A stretch of 64,000 nucleotides of DNA from Fodinibius salsisoli (GCF_026229185.1 NZ_JAGGJA010000015.1:15537-79536); one strand, 5' to 3'. Counted from the stretch's first letter, positions 15,457-26,097 are shown. The notes: generated by a model from the letters alone, not told the origin. A program made the numbers and translations.

Positions 15457-15912
15457 ATGGCTGACCAGGCAAACAAACAGAAAATCGTGCACGTACACCT
15501 CCCCAAAGAAGAAACCTTCACAACCACATTAACCGCGGGTGATCATGAATTGATTGCTGATGAGCCGAAAACCGTGAAGGGAGGCGAAGATCAGGGGCCG
15601 GACCCCTATGACTACCTGTTGATGTCGCTGGGCTCCTGCACCGTCATGACGATCCGAATGTACATTAAGCGAAAAGAATGGCCACTGGATGATGTCTTTA
15701 TGGAACTCAAGCACAGCAAAAAACATAGTGCCGACTGCGACAACTGCGAAGATCCCAAGAGCAAAATCGATGTTATTGAAAAAGAGGTGATCGTGGAAGG
15801 TGATCTTACCGATGAGCAAGTTCAGAAGATTTTGGATATCTCAAAAAAATGCCCGGTACACCGCACCTTAATGGGCAATATGAAAATAGAGAGCTCAATT
15901 ACACATAAATAG
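15457..15912 (+). CDS. OsmC-family protein (YhfA/OsmC type)
   Basis: 151 aa. The two conserved cysteines of the OsmC/Ohr fold are Cys61 (S-L-G-S-C-T) and Cys132 (K-K-C-P-V-H). An additional C-x-x-C pair (Cys94/97, C-D-N-C) lies in a loop. Family role is thiol-based reduction of hydroperoxides. The P-Y-D-Y-L-L motif before Cys61 is typical of the family. Monocistronic, followed by two hairpins. Distinct in sequence from the second OsmC protein at 58253-58669. Confidence 0.9.
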   Translation: MADQANKQKIVHVHLPKEETFTTTLTAGDHELIADEPKTVKGGEDQGPDPYDYLLMSLGSCTVMTIRMYIKRKEWPLDDVFMELKHSKKHSADCDNCEDPKSKIDVIEKEVIVEGDLTDEQVQKILDISKKCPVHRTLMGNMKIESSITHK

Positions 15913-15916
15913 CATT

Positions 15917-15947
15917 GTTGTAGTCCACCTGTGCGGTGGCCTACAAC
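15917..15947 (+). terminator. Hairpin after osmC-like gene
   Basis: 13-bp stem with one mismatch (15917-15929 with 15935-15947), loop TGTGC, followed by a T/C-rich run. Begins 4 bp after the stop codon. Confidence 0.65.
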
Positions 15948-15969
15948 TCTTCTTTCCCTCGAGATGTAA

Positions 15970-16000
15970 GATGTAGTCCACTTGAGAAGTGGACTACATC
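15970..16000. terminator. Perfect palindromic hairpin between convergent genes
   Basis: A perfect 14-bp stem (15970-15983 with 15987-16000, loop GAG) sits at the end of the convergent potassium-channel gene, touching its stop codon. It shares the arm TGTAGTCCAC with the hairpin at 15917-15947, so the two may be a duplicated repeat element. It can act as a terminator from either side. Confidence 0.55.
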
Positions 16001-16952
16001 ATATACTGCCCTTTATCTCTTCATAATCGCTCAGTCCCTGTATATCGATTCCCATACGGCCATCTTCATGGATTGTAAAAATATCAGCAAAGCGTGCTCC
16101 CCACTTTATTTCAGAATACTTGTAAGAAGAGCGGGTATGTACCGTTTGAGCGAAGGTTTCGGCATAGCCGGTTAGCAAAATCAACACTTCTGCATCCTTC
16201 TCCTCCAGTGTATCCGCATCCTGCTGAGCTAAGGGACTTTCCTCTGTCATTGGATGTACCACTGTCCAATTTAAAGGAAAGAAGGTGACGCTATCGCGTT
16301 CCAGTGCTAACTCTTCATACTGTCGGTGACCGTTCTCAAGGTATGAAAACACCACTTTGGCAGAAAGTTCAACCAGTTGACCGCGCCGCTTATTGGCAAT
16401 CCGAAACATCAGGGCCTGCCCTCCCTGATATGGGGCAATGAGTGCTTCATTGCTAAAAGCAATCTTAGCATGAGGACGAGAAAACCGTGCAAACATAAAA
16501 CCCGTCACCAATGCAAAGCCCAATAATCCAAAAAAGGATTCTACAGTAAATAAAATATTGGCTCCAAGTCCTACAGGTGTGAGCTGACCAAAGCCGACCG
16601 TTGTAAAAGCCTGAACGCTAAAAAAGAATGCATTCAGGAAAGAAGAGTTGACGCCGGTGACCTGTACCCCGGCAATAGCATCCGGACCAAAAAGCATATA
16701 TCCTATGCCAAAGAAGGCATTGATCAATAGGTAAGCACCCAAAGTGATCAGGTAAAATTTGGGCCAGGAAAGACGCAGCATCACCTGGTACAAAGTCATG
16801 GACTCCCAAAAAGAGAGTCCATCGCGCCTAACATTAAAGCTGCCATCCTTATTGAGCAACCGATAATTCCCGGTATTCCCCACCCGTGATCCAAACCCCA
16901 GATCCTGAAATTCTTCACGAATATTTTGCTTATACTTCTTCCAGTTTAACAT
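15999..16952 (-). CDS. KirBac-type inward-rectifier potassium channel
   Basis: 317 aa. Amphipathic slide helix (~47-60), outer helix (~64-88), pore helix and selectivity filter T-V-G-F-G at 118-122, inner helix (~130-155), then a beta-rich cytoplasmic Kir domain (about 160-305). Length and layout match prokaryotic Kir channels (KirBac). Expected to form tetramers in the inner membrane and pass potassium. The adjacent minus-strand gcvP gene is separated by 94 bp; no functional link is evident. Confidence 0.92.
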   Translation of the reverse strand: MLNWKKYKQNIREEFQDLGFGSRVGNTGNYRLLNKDGSFNVRRDGLSFWESMTLYQVMLRLSWPKFYLITLGAYLLINAFFGIGYMLFGPDAIAGVQVTGVNSSFLNAFFFSVQAFTTVGFGQLTPVGLGANILFTVESFFGLLGFALVTGFMFARFSRPHAKIAFSNEALIAPYQGGQALMFRIANKRRGQLVELSAKVVFSYLENGHRQYEELALERDSVTFFPLNWTVVHPMTEESPLAQQDADTLEEKDAEVLILLTGYAETFAQTVHTRSSYKYSEIKWGARFADIFTIHEDGRMGIDIQGLSDYEEIKGSI

Positions 16953-17046
16953 AACTCCCGACAGTTAGGTTGATAAGCCCATTCTTTATATTTCTTAACC
17001 GATCGATCATAAGAATCAGAGGGAGCAACCAGCCTCAGTACTAATT

Positions 17047-19962
17047 TTAATCTACCGCAGCCGGCTCTTGGCCTTCACTATAAGCATCCACCGGCACACA
17101 GCTGCACATCAGGTTTCGATCACCGTAAGCATCATCGACGCGACCAACGGCCGGCCAGAACTTGTTGAACCGGAGATAATCCAGCGGAAAGACCGCCTGC
17201 TCACGACTGTAGAGATGGCTCCACTCCCCTTCAAGGGCTACCCTCATCGTGTGCGGGGCATTTTTTAACGGATTATCTTCCGCATCCAACTCTTCATTTT
17301 CAATAGCTTCAATTTCTTTACGGATTGAGATCATCGCCTCACAAAAGCGGTCCAGCTCTTTTTGGGACTCACTCTCGGTAGGTTCAATCATCAGCGTACC
17401 CGGGACAGGAAACGACATCGTAGGAGCATGGAAACCGTAGTCCATTAGTCGTTTAGCAACATCAACGGATTCTACTCCTGCGGATTGTTTGAACGGGCGC
17501 AGATCCACGATAAATTCATGGGCTGCACGTCCATTCTGTCCGGTATAAAGAATAGGATAATGTTCCTCCAGGCGATCTTTTAAGTAGTTTGCATTGAGGA
17601 TTGCTATTTCCGTAGCACGGGTCAAGCCCTCTGCTCCCATCATTTTAATATAGGCATAAGAAATAGTGAGAATACTGGCACTCCCCCAAGGCGCTGCTGA
17701 GATAGCATCGATAGCATGTTCTCCCCCCGTCTTAATCACGGGATTACCCGGCAAGAACGGAGCCAGTTCCCTGGTTGAAGCAATAGGTCCCATACCCGGA
17801 CCGCCACCGCCATGGGGAATACAGAACGTCTTGTGCAGATTCAGGTGACAGACATCAGCCCCAATTTCAGCGGGACTTGTCAAGCCCACCTGTGCGTTCA
17901 TGTTGGCCCCATCCATATAAACCAGACCACCATGATTATGGACGACCTCACAAATCTCTTTGATATCTTCCTCAAAAACTCCATGTGTTGAGGGATAAGT
18001 AACCATCAGCGCTGCAAGGTCATCTTTGTGTTCGTCCGCCTTTTCGCGCAGGTCATCGAGATCGATATTACCGTGCTCGTCACATTTGGTAACCACCACC
18101 TCCATTCCAGCCATCACCGCACTTGCAGGATTAGTACCATGAGCAGAATCCGGTACGATCGTTACATTACGGTGCTCTTCGCCATGATGCCGGTGATAAG
18201 CCCGAATAGTCATTAAACCAGCCAGCTCACCTTGTGCCCCTGAATTTGGTTGTAAAGAAACGGCTTCAAAACCGGTAATGGCTTTGAGCTGCTGTTCAAA
18301 CTTATCAAACAGTTTGTGATACCCCTTAACCTGCTCATCTGGTGCAAACGGATGGATTTTTCCAAACTCCGGCCAGGTAAGAGGAATCATCTCGGCCGTG
18401 GCATTCAATTTCATCGTACATGAACCAAGCGAAATCATGGAGTGAACCAATGATAGGTCCTTGTTTTCTAACTCCTTCAGGTAGCGTAACATCTCGTGCT
18501 CTGAATGATATAGATTAAATACCGGATGCTCCAGGTAATCAGAAGTGCGAGTCAATGCTTGGGGAAAATCAACCGATACTTCTTCGGCAACCTTCTTGGC
18601 ATCAATAATATTTTCAGAATCTATGATCTCAGCAAAAACGGTCAACAACTGCTGTACATGATCCAAATCTTTGACTTCATCGAAAGAAATGCCCACAGAA
18701 GCGTCTTCAAAATATCGCAGATTGGCGTTCTGTGCAATCATCTTCTCCCGCACTTCTTGCTGCTGATTTTCATCTTTAAGACTCACTTTAAGTGTATCAA
18801 AATAGTGGTCGTGAGCAACATCAAAACCCAATTTTCCTAACCCTTGATGCATCACTTTGGCGAGGCCATGAATACGTGCGGCAATACGTCGCAACCCCTT
18901 GGGGCCGTGATAGACGCCATAAAATCCGGCAATGACAGCCAGTAAAACCTGGGCTGTACAAATATTGGAGGTCGCCTTTTCGCGACGGATGTGCTGCTCG
19001 CGCGTCTGCAGTGCCATCCGATAGACCGGATTACCTTCTGTATCCTGGGTAACGCCGATGATACGACCCGGAATTTTACGCTTATATTTCTCCCGCGTGG
19101 CAAAATATCCCGCATGTGGACCGCCGTACCCCATGGGAACACCAAATCGTTGTGTTGTGCCAACCACAGCATCGGCGCCCATCTCACCCGGTGGTGTAAG
19201 CAGCGTTAAGCTCAGCAAATCAGCTGCCACCGCAACTTGATTGCCCTGTTCACGCGCCGCTTCAATCAGGCTGCTGTAATCTTCCACCGATCCATCCGTC
19301 GCTGGATACTGCAGCAGCAGTCCGAAGAGATTGGTGTCCGTTACATCCAGCTCATGATGATCGCCTACGACTACCTCAATATCCAGTGGTTCGGCCCGGC
19401 CTTTTACAACTTCAATTGTTTGCGGATGGCAGAGTTCAGAGACAAAGAATGTGTGGGCCTCTCTCCGCTTTGCCCCACGGCGCATGTTGTAAAACATTGA
19501 CATGGCTTCCGCAGCAGCTGTGCCCTCATCCAAAAGGGAGGCATTAGCCAGCTCCCGACCCGTAAGATCGGATACCATCGTCTGGAAGTTAATCAGAGCT
19601 TCCAGGCGCCCCTGTGCAATTTCTGCCTGGTAGGGCGTATAGGCGGTATACCATCCCGGATTTTCAAGCACATTGCGCAAGATGACGTTGGGCGTTAAGG
19701 TATCATGATAGCCCATGCCGATGTAAGAATCATAGATATCATTCTCAGAAGCCAGCTCACGGAACTGTTCCAGGAAGCGATATTCACTCATCGGTTCATC
19801 AAGGTCGACCTCATCGGTCAATCGAATATTCTTTGGAACCGTCTGATCCATCAGCTCATCCAGTGATGAAGCCTCAATTTCTGACAGCATCTCAGTAATC
19901 TGATCAGCATCTGTTCCAATGTGGCGGTGTAAAAAACGTTCTTTGTTGAAATTAATACTCAT
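17047..19962 (-). CDS. gcvP: Glycine dehydrogenase (decarboxylating), P-protein
   Basis: 971 aa, the single-chain form joining both P-protein halves. It decarboxylates glycine with PLP and passes the aminomethyl group to lipoyl-GcvH. The PLP lysine is Lys711 in N-L-H-K-T-F, followed by the Gly-rich P-H-G-G-G-G-P-G. The N-terminal region has R-H-I-G and [15 protein letters not shown] opens the second half. Length agrees with E. coli GcvP. GcvT and GcvH are not in this window. The 5' region shows no convincing glycine riboswitch. Confidence 0.98.
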   Translation of the reverse strand: MSINFNKERFLHRHIGTDADQITEMLSEIEASSLDELMDQTVPKNIRLTDEVDLDEPMSEYRFLEQFRELASENDIYDSYIGMGYHDTLTPNVILRNVLENPGWYTAYTPYQAEIAQGRLEALINFQTMVSDLTGRELANASLLDEGTAAAEAMSMFYNMRRGAKRREAHTFFVSELCHPQTIEVVKGRAEPLDIEVVVGDHHELDVTDTNLFGLLLQYPATDGSVEDYSSLIEAAREQGNQVAVAADLLSLTLLTPPGEMGADAVVGTTQRFGVPMGYGGPHAGYFATREKYKRKIPGRIIGVTQDTEGNPVYRMALQTREQHIRREKATSNICTAQVLLAVIAGFYGVYHGPKGLRRIAARIHGLAKVMHQGLGKLGFDVAHDHYFDTLKVSLKDENQQQEVREKMIAQNANLRYFEDASVGISFDEVKDLDHVQQLLTVFAEIIDSENIIDAKKVAEEVSVDFPQALTRTSDYLEHPVFNLYHSEHEMLRYLKELENKDLSLVHSMISLGSCTMKLNATAEMIPLTWPEFGKIHPFAPDEQVKGYHKLFDKFEQQLKAITGFEAVSLQPNSGAQGELAGLMTIRAYHRHHGEEHRNVTIVPDSAHGTNPASAVMAGMEVVVTKCDEHGNIDLDDLREKADEHKDDLAALMVTYPSTHGVFEEDIKEICEVVHNHGGLVYMDGANMNAQVGLTSPAEIGADVCHLNLHKTFCIPHGGGGPGMGPIASTRELAPFLPGNPVIKTGGEHAIDAISAAPWGSASILTISYAYIKMMGAEGLTRATEIAILNANYLKDRLEEHYPILYTGQNGRAAHEFIVDLRPFKQSAGVESVDVAKRLMDYGFHAPTMSFPVPGTLMIEPTESESQKELDRFCEAMISIRKEIEAIENEELDAEDNPLKNAPHTMRVALEGEWSHLYSREQAVFPLDYLRFNKFWPAVGRVDDAYGDRNLMCSCVPVDAYSEGQEPAAVD

Positions 19963-20221
19963 TTAAGCATCAGTTATTATTGAAAATCATTAAACAAATA
20001 ACCACCTTGCGATATAAGCCTTCCTCAATCGCTCCCCTGTATGGGCAGTTTTTAAGATGGAAGAAGGTAAGCATAAAAGGTCAAAATTAACAGGCTTAGA
20101 CCATGATTTAACCAACGCAGAAACAAAACGGAACCAATGTAAAAAATCGTAACAAAGCCTTTTCTATTCTGCACATTTTGATTACTTATGTAACCAATTA
20201 CTCAACTAAGAAAACTCTTTT

Positions 20222-22228
20222 ATGAAAAGCATCAAATACCTTTTCTGTACAGCCTTCTGCTCCTTACTGCTTCTCTTCACCGTAGGATCCAGTTGTGCTC
20301 AACAGGCAGATGATTACCAAATTGTTGTTTCTCCTGAATCACTGAAGCTGCAAATGGACGAAACGGCTCAACTTTCAGCTACCCTTCAGGGTGCTAATGG
20401 TAATGTTGTCCAAGACTCTGTGCTTTTCTATTCGCGAGATCGTACGAGCGTGTCCGTTAGCCAAACCGGGAAGGTCAAGGCCCTGCAACCGGGAACCTTT
20501 GAACTTCAGGCAGTTGCCATGTCTCCTGACAGCAATCGAATTAACAAATCAATTCAGGTCGTCGTTTCATATCCGCCTATTACCGCTATTTCGTTCCAGG
20601 ATCTGCCCAAACAGCTGTATGCCAACTCTAAAATACCTGTTAAACTCTCCGCTACGGATGCCAAAAACATGAGTCGCGAGGATGCACAAATTCAGCTTTC
20701 CAGCTCAGATCCAGCCGTTGCTTCAATTAATGAGTTTGATCAGCTTTACGCCCAAAAGCCCGGATCGGTAACCATCACTGCTAAAACAGCAGATGTAACG
20801 GCCCAACAAGAGATTAAAATTGTAGAAAATCCCGTTACCGACATTCAGCTGCAAAACGATGCCCAGAATACACGTTCCGGTGATGTTGTTCACTTCGACG
20901 CCCAACCCTTGGACGCTTCTGGTGAAGTGGTTAACGATTTGCCTGTTGAATATACCTTTACAGCCCAACCAGACGATAATCTGGGCGAAGGAACATCCGG
21001 ACAAATTAAGGATGACGGACGCTTTGTAGCTAACAAGCCGGGGCTCTATACCATTGTGGCCCGAGCCGGAAATGTATCTGCTGAAAATACCATCCGCGTA
21101 GATGCCCGCGACATCCAGAAAGAGTTAGAAGTAGTGGGGCATGGACTTGTGAGTGATGTTCATACCTCGGATCTCTGGGTCTGGGAGGGCGTTGATGGTC
21201 GCGATTATGCTATCACCGGAACATGGGGTGGCAATGGGGAAACTTACTTCTGGGATGTAACGGATCCTGCAAATATGTCTATCATCGATACTGTTACCGT
21301 GGATGCCCGAACCGTCAATGATGTTAAGATTTCAGAAGACGGACGCATTGGGGTCATCACTCGCGAAGGAGCATCCGATCGAAAAAATGGCATCGTTATT
21401 TTAGATGTCAGTGATCCACGCAATGTGAGCATCATCTCTGAATATACGCGAGGGCTGACCGGCGGAGTTCACAATTCTTTTATCTATCAGGATCATGTCT
21501 TTGCTGTAAATAACGGCCGCCGTTATGATATTATTGATATCAGTGATCCGGAAAACCCCGCAACAGTGAGTCGTTTTGAGCTTGATACTCCGGGCCATTC
21601 TATCCATGATGTGTGGGTAGAAAACGGTATTGCTTACTCCTCCAATTGGGATGACGGTATCGTAGCCGTTGATGTGGGGAGCACACCGAATGCCCAGTCT
21701 CCGGAGCAGCACAGCACGGGCGTCGGCTCCCTTAAAAACCCGGTTAAGCTGGGTAGCTACAGTTATCCCAGTGGGTGGAACCATGCGGCTTTTCCCTTCA
21801 AGAGTAAATCAACGGATGATTTTTATGTTATCGCCGGAGATGAAGCCTTTCCAAATGGACTTTTTGTGCATGACAAACCGACCATTCCGGCAGGATGGAT
21901 TCACTTTGTGAAATTTGAGGATGGATGGGACAATCCCAAAGAAGTGGCTCGCTACCAGGTACCAGAAGCAGGCACACACAACTTTTGGGTTAAAGATGAT
22001 ACGCTTTATATCGCTTACTACAATGCCGGTCTGCGTGTCGTCGACATTTCCGGTGAGTTGATGGGCAACCTTTATGATCAGGGCCGTGAGATTGCAAAAT
22101 ACGTACCCACCCACCATGAAGGGATCATCCCCAATGCTGCAATGACGTGGGGACCCCAACCTTATAAAGGGCATATATTTGTCTCCGACTGGAACTCTGG
22201 CATCTGGGCGCTGAAACTTGAAGACTAA
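20222..22228 (+). CDS. Secreted Ig-like (Big_2) and LVIVD-repeat protein
   Basis: 668 aa. Signal sequence 1-26 with a hydrophobic core; G-S-S-C-A-Q-Q could be an imperfect lipobox or a type I site. About 30-298 are three bacterial Ig-like domains (A-Q-L-S-A-T, P-G-S-V-T-I-T-A type strands). About 300-668 form a beta-propeller of LVIVD repeats (V-V-D-I-S, I-I-D-I-S-D-P-E-N-P, V-R-V-V-D-I). LVIVD proteins occur in exported proteins of Bacteroidota, Chloroflexota and others; function unknown, probably binding or scaffolding at the surface. The next gene, 30 bp away, encodes another secreted propeller, so the two likely act together. Confidence 0.85.
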   Translation: MKSIKYLFCTAFCSLLLLFTVGSSCAQQADDYQIVVSPESLKLQMDETAQLSATLQGANGNVVQDSVLFYSRDRTSVSVSQTGKVKALQPGTFELQAVAMSPDSNRINKSIQVVVSYPPITAISFQDLPKQLYANSKIPVKLSATDAKNMSREDAQIQLSSSDPAVASINEFDQLYAQKPGSVTITAKTADVTAQQEIKIVENPVTDIQLQNDAQNTRSGDVVHFDAQPLDASGEVVNDLPVEYTFTAQPDDNLGEGTSGQIKDDGRFVANKPGLYTIVARAGNVSAENTIRVDARDIQKELEVVGHGLVSDVHTSDLWVWEGVDGRDYAITGTWGGNGETYFWDVTDPANMSIIDTVTVDARTVNDVKISEDGRIGVITREGASDRKNGIVILDVSDPRNVSIISEYTRGLTGGVHNSFIYQDHVFAVNNGRRYDIIDISDPENPATVSRFELDTPGHSIHDVWVENGIAYSSNWDDGIVAVDVGSTPNAQSPEQHSTGVGSLKNPVKLGSYSYPSGWNHAAFPFKSKSTDDFYVIAGDEAFPNGLFVHDKPTIPAGWIHFVKFEDGWDNPKEVARYQVPEAGTHNFWVKDDTLYIAYYNAGLRVVDISGELMGNLYDQGREIAKYVPTHHEGIIPNAAMTWGPQPYKGHIFVSDWNSGIWALKLED

Positions 22229-22258
22229 TCCCAAGGCTAAAATTCTATCTATATTGCT

Positions 22259-23347
22259 ATGAAGTGTTCTTTTTTTACTCTTCTATTTGCCTTATGTGTA
22301 TGTGCCTTCCAATCTACGGTGGCACAAACACATCATATCTATGTGACTGCGGAATCGGATGATAAAGTGTATGAAATAGCATTTAATGCCAACACGCAAC
22401 AAGGAAACATCAGTGATGTTATTCCAGTGGGCGAATATCCTACGGAAACGGAAGGGCCTCATGGCATCAATATAGGGCTTGACGGCAACTACTGGTACTT
22501 ATCGGTTGCCCATGGAACCCCCTATGGTTGGCTGTACAAATTCAAAACCGGATCAAATGAGTTTGTGAGTCGTACGGAGCTGGGTATGTTTCCAGCCAGC
22601 ATGGAAGTCTCTTCCGTGACGGGACTGCTTTATGTTGTTAATTTCAACCTGCATGGCGATATGGAGCCCAGTACGGTTTCGGTCGTTGATCCCGAAGCTA
22701 TGGCCGTGGTCGCTGACATTACCACCGGCATCATGCCCCATGGGTCTCGGATTACCACAGACGGCAAATTCCAGTACCATGTTTCCATGATGACCGATGA
22801 GCTGATGGAGATCAATACTGCGAACATGGAGATCAGTAGGCGACTTAACCTGAACTCCAATCCTTCTTCTACCCCTGATAAGATGGCAAATGGAACCATG
22901 CCCGCCCCTGTAGTAAAACCCACCTGGGCCGATCCCCACCCTTCGCAGGATCTAGTCTATGTAGCTGGCAATGGATCTGATGAAATCCTGGAAATTGATA
23001 CCAAAGCATGGGAAGTTAGCCGCCGTTTTAAAAGTGGTAAAGCACCCTACAATTTAGAGGTCAGCAATAATGGAAAGTGGCTGGTTGCCAGCTATAAAGG
23101 AGAAGGCGCTACCGGCGTCTGGAACTTAGAATCTGGTCAGGAAGTTGCAAAAATTACCAATAGCCGTAAAGTAACCCATGGAGTAACTATCTCTCCCGAT
23201 AGTCATTTTGCCTTTATTTCCGTGGAAGGGGTCGGAGGCGAAGCCGGTTCCGTTGAGGTCATTAACCTTCTTACTCAGAAACGGGTGGAAGTTATAGAAG
23301 TAGGCAAACAGGCCGGTGGCATCATCTACTGGAAGAAAACTGACTGA
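22259..23347 (+). CDS. Secreted YncE/YVTN-type beta-propeller protein
   Basis: 362 aa with a signal peptide (1-22, ending V-A-Q). Repeated W/Y-V-x-N/S-type propeller blades: Y-V-T-A-E-S-D-D, S-V-V-D-P, Y-V-A-G-N-G-S-D-E, G-K-W-L-V-A-S. YncE-like seven-bladed propellers are exported proteins of unknown or ligand-binding function. 30 bp after the Ig/LVIVD gene and likely in the same transcript. No catalytic residues can be assigned. Confidence 0.85.
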   Translation: MKCSFFTLLFALCVCAFQSTVAQTHHIYVTAESDDKVYEIAFNANTQQGNISDVIPVGEYPTETEGPHGINIGLDGNYWYLSVAHGTPYGWLYKFKTGSNEFVSRTELGMFPASMEVSSVTGLLYVVNFNLHGDMEPSTVSVVDPEAMAVVADITTGIMPHGSRITTDGKFQYHVSMMTDELMEINTANMEISRRLNLNSNPSSTPDKMANGTMPAPVVKPTWADPHPSQDLVYVAGNGSDEILEIDTKAWEVSRRFKSGKAPYNLEVSNNGKWLVASYKGEGATGVWNLESGQEVAKITNSRKVTHGVTISPDSHFAFISVEGVGGEAGSVEVINLLTQKRVEVIEVGKQAGGIIYWKKTD

Positions 23348-23436
23348 AAAATTCCTTAATTTTATTTACACAGTATAGCCACTCACTTCCTTTAACCTAA
23401 TTGGTATAGGGAATTAGCCGTATCCGAACCTTCGAA

Positions 23437-23452
23437 TTTAGCTTAAGCTAAA
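23437..23452. promoter_or_regulatory. DtxR/MntR-like palindrome upstream of ZIP gene
   Basis: A perfect 16-bp palindrome, TTTAGCTTAAGCTAAA, 72 bp before the ZIP transporter start. Its shape (TTTAG....CTAAA) resembles operators of the DtxR/MntR/IdeR metal-sensing family. A matching metal transporter downstream supports a metal-responsive operator, but the assignment is inference. Confidence 0.4.
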
Positions 23453-23524
23453 AAAATATTTTGTTTTAGCTTTTTCTTTCTTATCCTTCCCTTTAAAATT
23501 ATTCGTACCTGAAACAATTTATTT

Positions 23525-24361
23525 ATGGAATTTGCTGAAATAAAGGAATGGTTTATCTCAATAAGCCCCGTTTATCAAAGCCTTTTTGGGGGGCTTTTTA
23601 CCTGGGGACTCACTTCTCTCGGAGCTGCTCTTGTCTTTTTCTTTCGCACAATAAATCAAAAGGTGCTTGATGCCATGCTCGGCTTTGCAGCAGGCGTTAT
23701 GATTGCTGCAAGCTTTTGGTCTCTGCTTGCCCCATCTATTGATATGGCTGTTGCCCAAGGGATTACCGCCTGGCTACCTGCAGTCATCGGTTTTTTAACC
23801 GGAGGTGTTTTTCTGCGAATTTGTGACGCCTATATGCCTCATCTGCATTTGGGATTTCCGACAGACGAAGCAGAGGGTGTTGAAACCTCTTGGCGACGGG
23901 CTACACTATTGGTATTAGCCATTACGCTCCATAATATCCCCGAAGGATTGGCTATAGGAGTGCTTTTCGGTGCTGCAGCTTCAGGGATAGAGGCTGCCGG
24001 TGGAGCAACCATTGCAGGTGCTGTAGCATTGGCAATTGGTATTGGCATCCAAAACTTTCCCGAAGGAACAGCGGTATCAGTACCCCTGAGACGTGAAGGC
24101 GTTTCAGTAGGAAAAAGCTTCTGGTATGGACAATTATCCGGTATTGTCGAACCTATATCTGCGGTTATTGGCGCGGCGGCTGTCCTGCTGGTGCAGCCTA
24201 TTCTACCCTATGCCCTGGCTTTTGCAGCAGGCGCTATGATTTATGTAGTAGTCGAAGAGTTGATTCCTGAGTCACAGCTAAAAGGTAATACGGATATAGC
24301 CACCATGGGGACTATGGTTGGTTTCAGCATTATGATGCTTCTGGATGTTGCATTAGGATAA
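23525..24361 (+). CDS. ZIP-family divalent metal transporter
   Basis: 278 aa, about eight transmembrane segments. Signature residues in TM4/TM5: H-N-I-P-E-G starting at His136 and N-F-P-E-G-T-A about 40 residues later. Imports zinc, iron or manganese across the inner membrane; specificity cannot be fixed from sequence. A DtxR-like palindrome sits in the leader. A second, shorter ZIP homologue lies at 53778-54530. Confidence 0.9.
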   Translation: MEFAEIKEWFISISPVYQSLFGGLFTWGLTSLGAALVFFFRTINQKVLDAMLGFAAGVMIAASFWSLLAPSIDMAVAQGITAWLPAVIGFLTGGVFLRICDAYMPHLHLGFPTDEAEGVETSWRRATLLVLAITLHNIPEGLAIGVLFGAAASGIEAAGGATIAGAVALAIGIGIQNFPEGTAVSVPLRREGVSVGKSFWYGQLSGIVEPISAVIGAAAVLLVQPILPYALAFAAGAMIYVVVEELIPESQLKGNTDIATMGTMVGFSIMMLLDVALG

Positions 24362-24439
24362 TTTTAAATAACTTACTTTTATTAAGTATTTATTATCTTT
24401 CTATTACTTTGCAGAATAGAATAGTGGTGACCAGTACTT

Positions 24440-24829
24440 ATGCCGGATTTCCCCCCGAAAAAAGATGTTCTCATTGTAGAGGATGATATGATCATTTCTA
24501 TGGTGTTGGAACAAATGATTGAAAAAGTTGGGTATCATGTTTTAGATAAAGCAACGACTGGTAAAAAAGCCATCGAATTAGCGCTTAAGCTTTCACCCGA
24601 CATTATACTGATGGATATACAACTGAAGGGAGAAATAGATGGTATTTCGGCCATGCAAGAAATACGAAAATCTTCAACGGTGCCAGTCATTTATATCACC
24701 GGTAATTCCGACCAGTATTACCGGTCACGGGCCAAGAAAACAAACTATATTGACTATCTGGTCAAACCCATTCAGATGGAAGACTTAAAAGCATCCATCA
24801 GAAAAGTTGCTACCGACCACCCCCTATAA
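24440..24829 (+). CDS. Single-domain response regulator (CheY-like)
   Basis: 129 aa. Complete receiver fold: acidic pocket Glu14-Asp15-Asp16, phospho-acceptor Asp59 (I-L-M-D-I-Q), switch Thr87 (Y-I-T-G-N) and Lys109 (L-V-K-P). No output domain. Stand-alone receivers of this type often serve as phosphate relays or modulate a hybrid kinase; no kinase is encoded nearby. Flanked by the ZIP and desaturase genes, each with a short gap. Confidence 0.92.
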   Translation: MPDFPPKKDVLIVEDDMIISMVLEQMIEKVGYHVLDKATTGKKAIELALKLSPDIILMDIQLKGEIDGISAMQEIRKSSTVPVIYITGNSDQYYRSRAKKTNYIDYLVKPIQMEDLKASIRKVATDHPL

Positions 24830-24903
24830 ATCATTTTCTTTCCTGACAATATTTATTCATATTGTCCCAATGCACTTCAATTATAGCTCAGGGATTTTTT
24901 TAC

Positions 24904-25995
24904 ATGTCAGCAACTAGGATATCGTTTAAAGGAAAAGATCGAAAAGGATTTGCTCGCGAAATAAAAAAAGAAGTCAACCATTATTTTAAGGCCAACAACC
25001 TTTCTAAAAAGGCCAATAGCAGGATGGTTATAAAAACGGTTATCCTCCTAACTATCTACTTTGGTGCCTATGGTCTGATTATTAGTGGGGCCTTTGGATT
25101 ATGGAGCATGGCTTTTTTCTGTTTCCTAATGGGTATAGGTATGGCTGGCATTGGGTTTTCCGTTTCCCACGATGCTTTGCATGGCGCTTACTCTTCAAAT
25201 AAATATGTAAATAAAATTCTGGGTTATACCTTCGACCTTTTGGGCGCAAATGGATATATATGGAAAATTACCCATAATATTATTCATCATACCTATACAA
25301 ACATTTATGAGCATGATGAAGATCTGGAGGTGGCTGAATTTATCCGTCTTTCTCCCAATGCCGAACACAAGACCGTCCACCGCGTACAACATATACTGGC
25401 ATTCATAGCCTATGGCTTTGCTACTCTGTTCTGGGTTTTTATTAAAGATTATAAATACTTTTTACAGTCCAGCCTGGGCCCATACGAAGACAAATCCCAC
25501 CCCGCTGCGGAATGGGTTACCCTTATTATCACCAAGCTTCTTTACTATGGATACATGCTTGTTCTGCCAGCGATACTGTTACCCATAACCTGGTGGCAAC
25601 TGGCTATAGGTTTTTTGATTGTTCATTTTACTGCCGGCATTATTCTGGGGGTCATTTTTCAACTTGCCCATGTGGTGGAGGGCACTGATCATCCCACCGA
25701 AAATGAAGAAGGTAATATTGAAAATGCGTGGATGATTCACCAACTCGAAACAACATCAAACTTCGCGCATAACAATCATTTATTGTGCTGGTACATCGGC
25801 GGATTAAACTATCAGATTGAGCATCATCTTTTTCCAAAGATCTGTAGTATACACTACCCTGAGATTAGTTCTATCGTCCGGCGTGTTGCCAATGAATATG
25901 ACATTCCTTATAACTATCACCCTACCCTGGGAATTGCTATTAAATCGCACTATAGAACACTCAAAAAATTTGGGCAACCCGGTTATAGCCATTGA
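24904..25995 (+). CDS. Membrane fatty-acid desaturase (acyl-CoA/Delta-6 type)
   Basis: 363 aa from ATG 24904; an upstream in-frame TTG at 24862 would add 14 non-conserved residues. Three histidine boxes: H-D-A-L-H-G, H-N-I-I-H-H-T-Y, and Q-I-E-H-H-L-F near the C-terminus, the last with Gln before the box as in front-end desaturases. Several hydrophobic helices lie between. No cytochrome b5 domain, as usual in bacteria. Introduces a double bond into a membrane acyl chain, probably for fluidity adaptation. Confidence 0.92.
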   Translation: MSATRISFKGKDRKGFAREIKKEVNHYFKANNLSKKANSRMVIKTVILLTIYFGAYGLIISGAFGLWSMAFFCFLMGIGMAGIGFSVSHDALHGAYSSNKYVNKILGYTFDLLGANGYIWKITHNIIHHTYTNIYEHDEDLEVAEFIRLSPNAEHKTVHRVQHILAFIAYGFATLFWVFIKDYKYFLQSSLGPYEDKSHPAAEWVTLIITKLLYYGYMLVLPAILLPITWWQLAIGFLIVHFTAGIILGVIFQLAHVVEGTDHPTENEEGNIENAWMIHQLETTSNFAHNNHLLCWYIGGLNYQIEHHLFPKICSIHYPEISSIVRRVANEYDIPYNYHPTLGIAIKSHYRTLKKFGQPGYSH

Positions 25996-26097
25996 TTCCT
26001 CCTGTACGCTGCCTGATGATGAAAGCATAATTGCAGTAGCTTTATAGTTATCCTTCTGTTACATTAAAGGAGAGCCATCATCAGCAAAGCTCAAAAT

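Noticed and set aside
19963-20110. Glycine riboswitch upstream of gcvP
   Set aside because: No conserved aptamer core or tandem pattern could be read in the leader.
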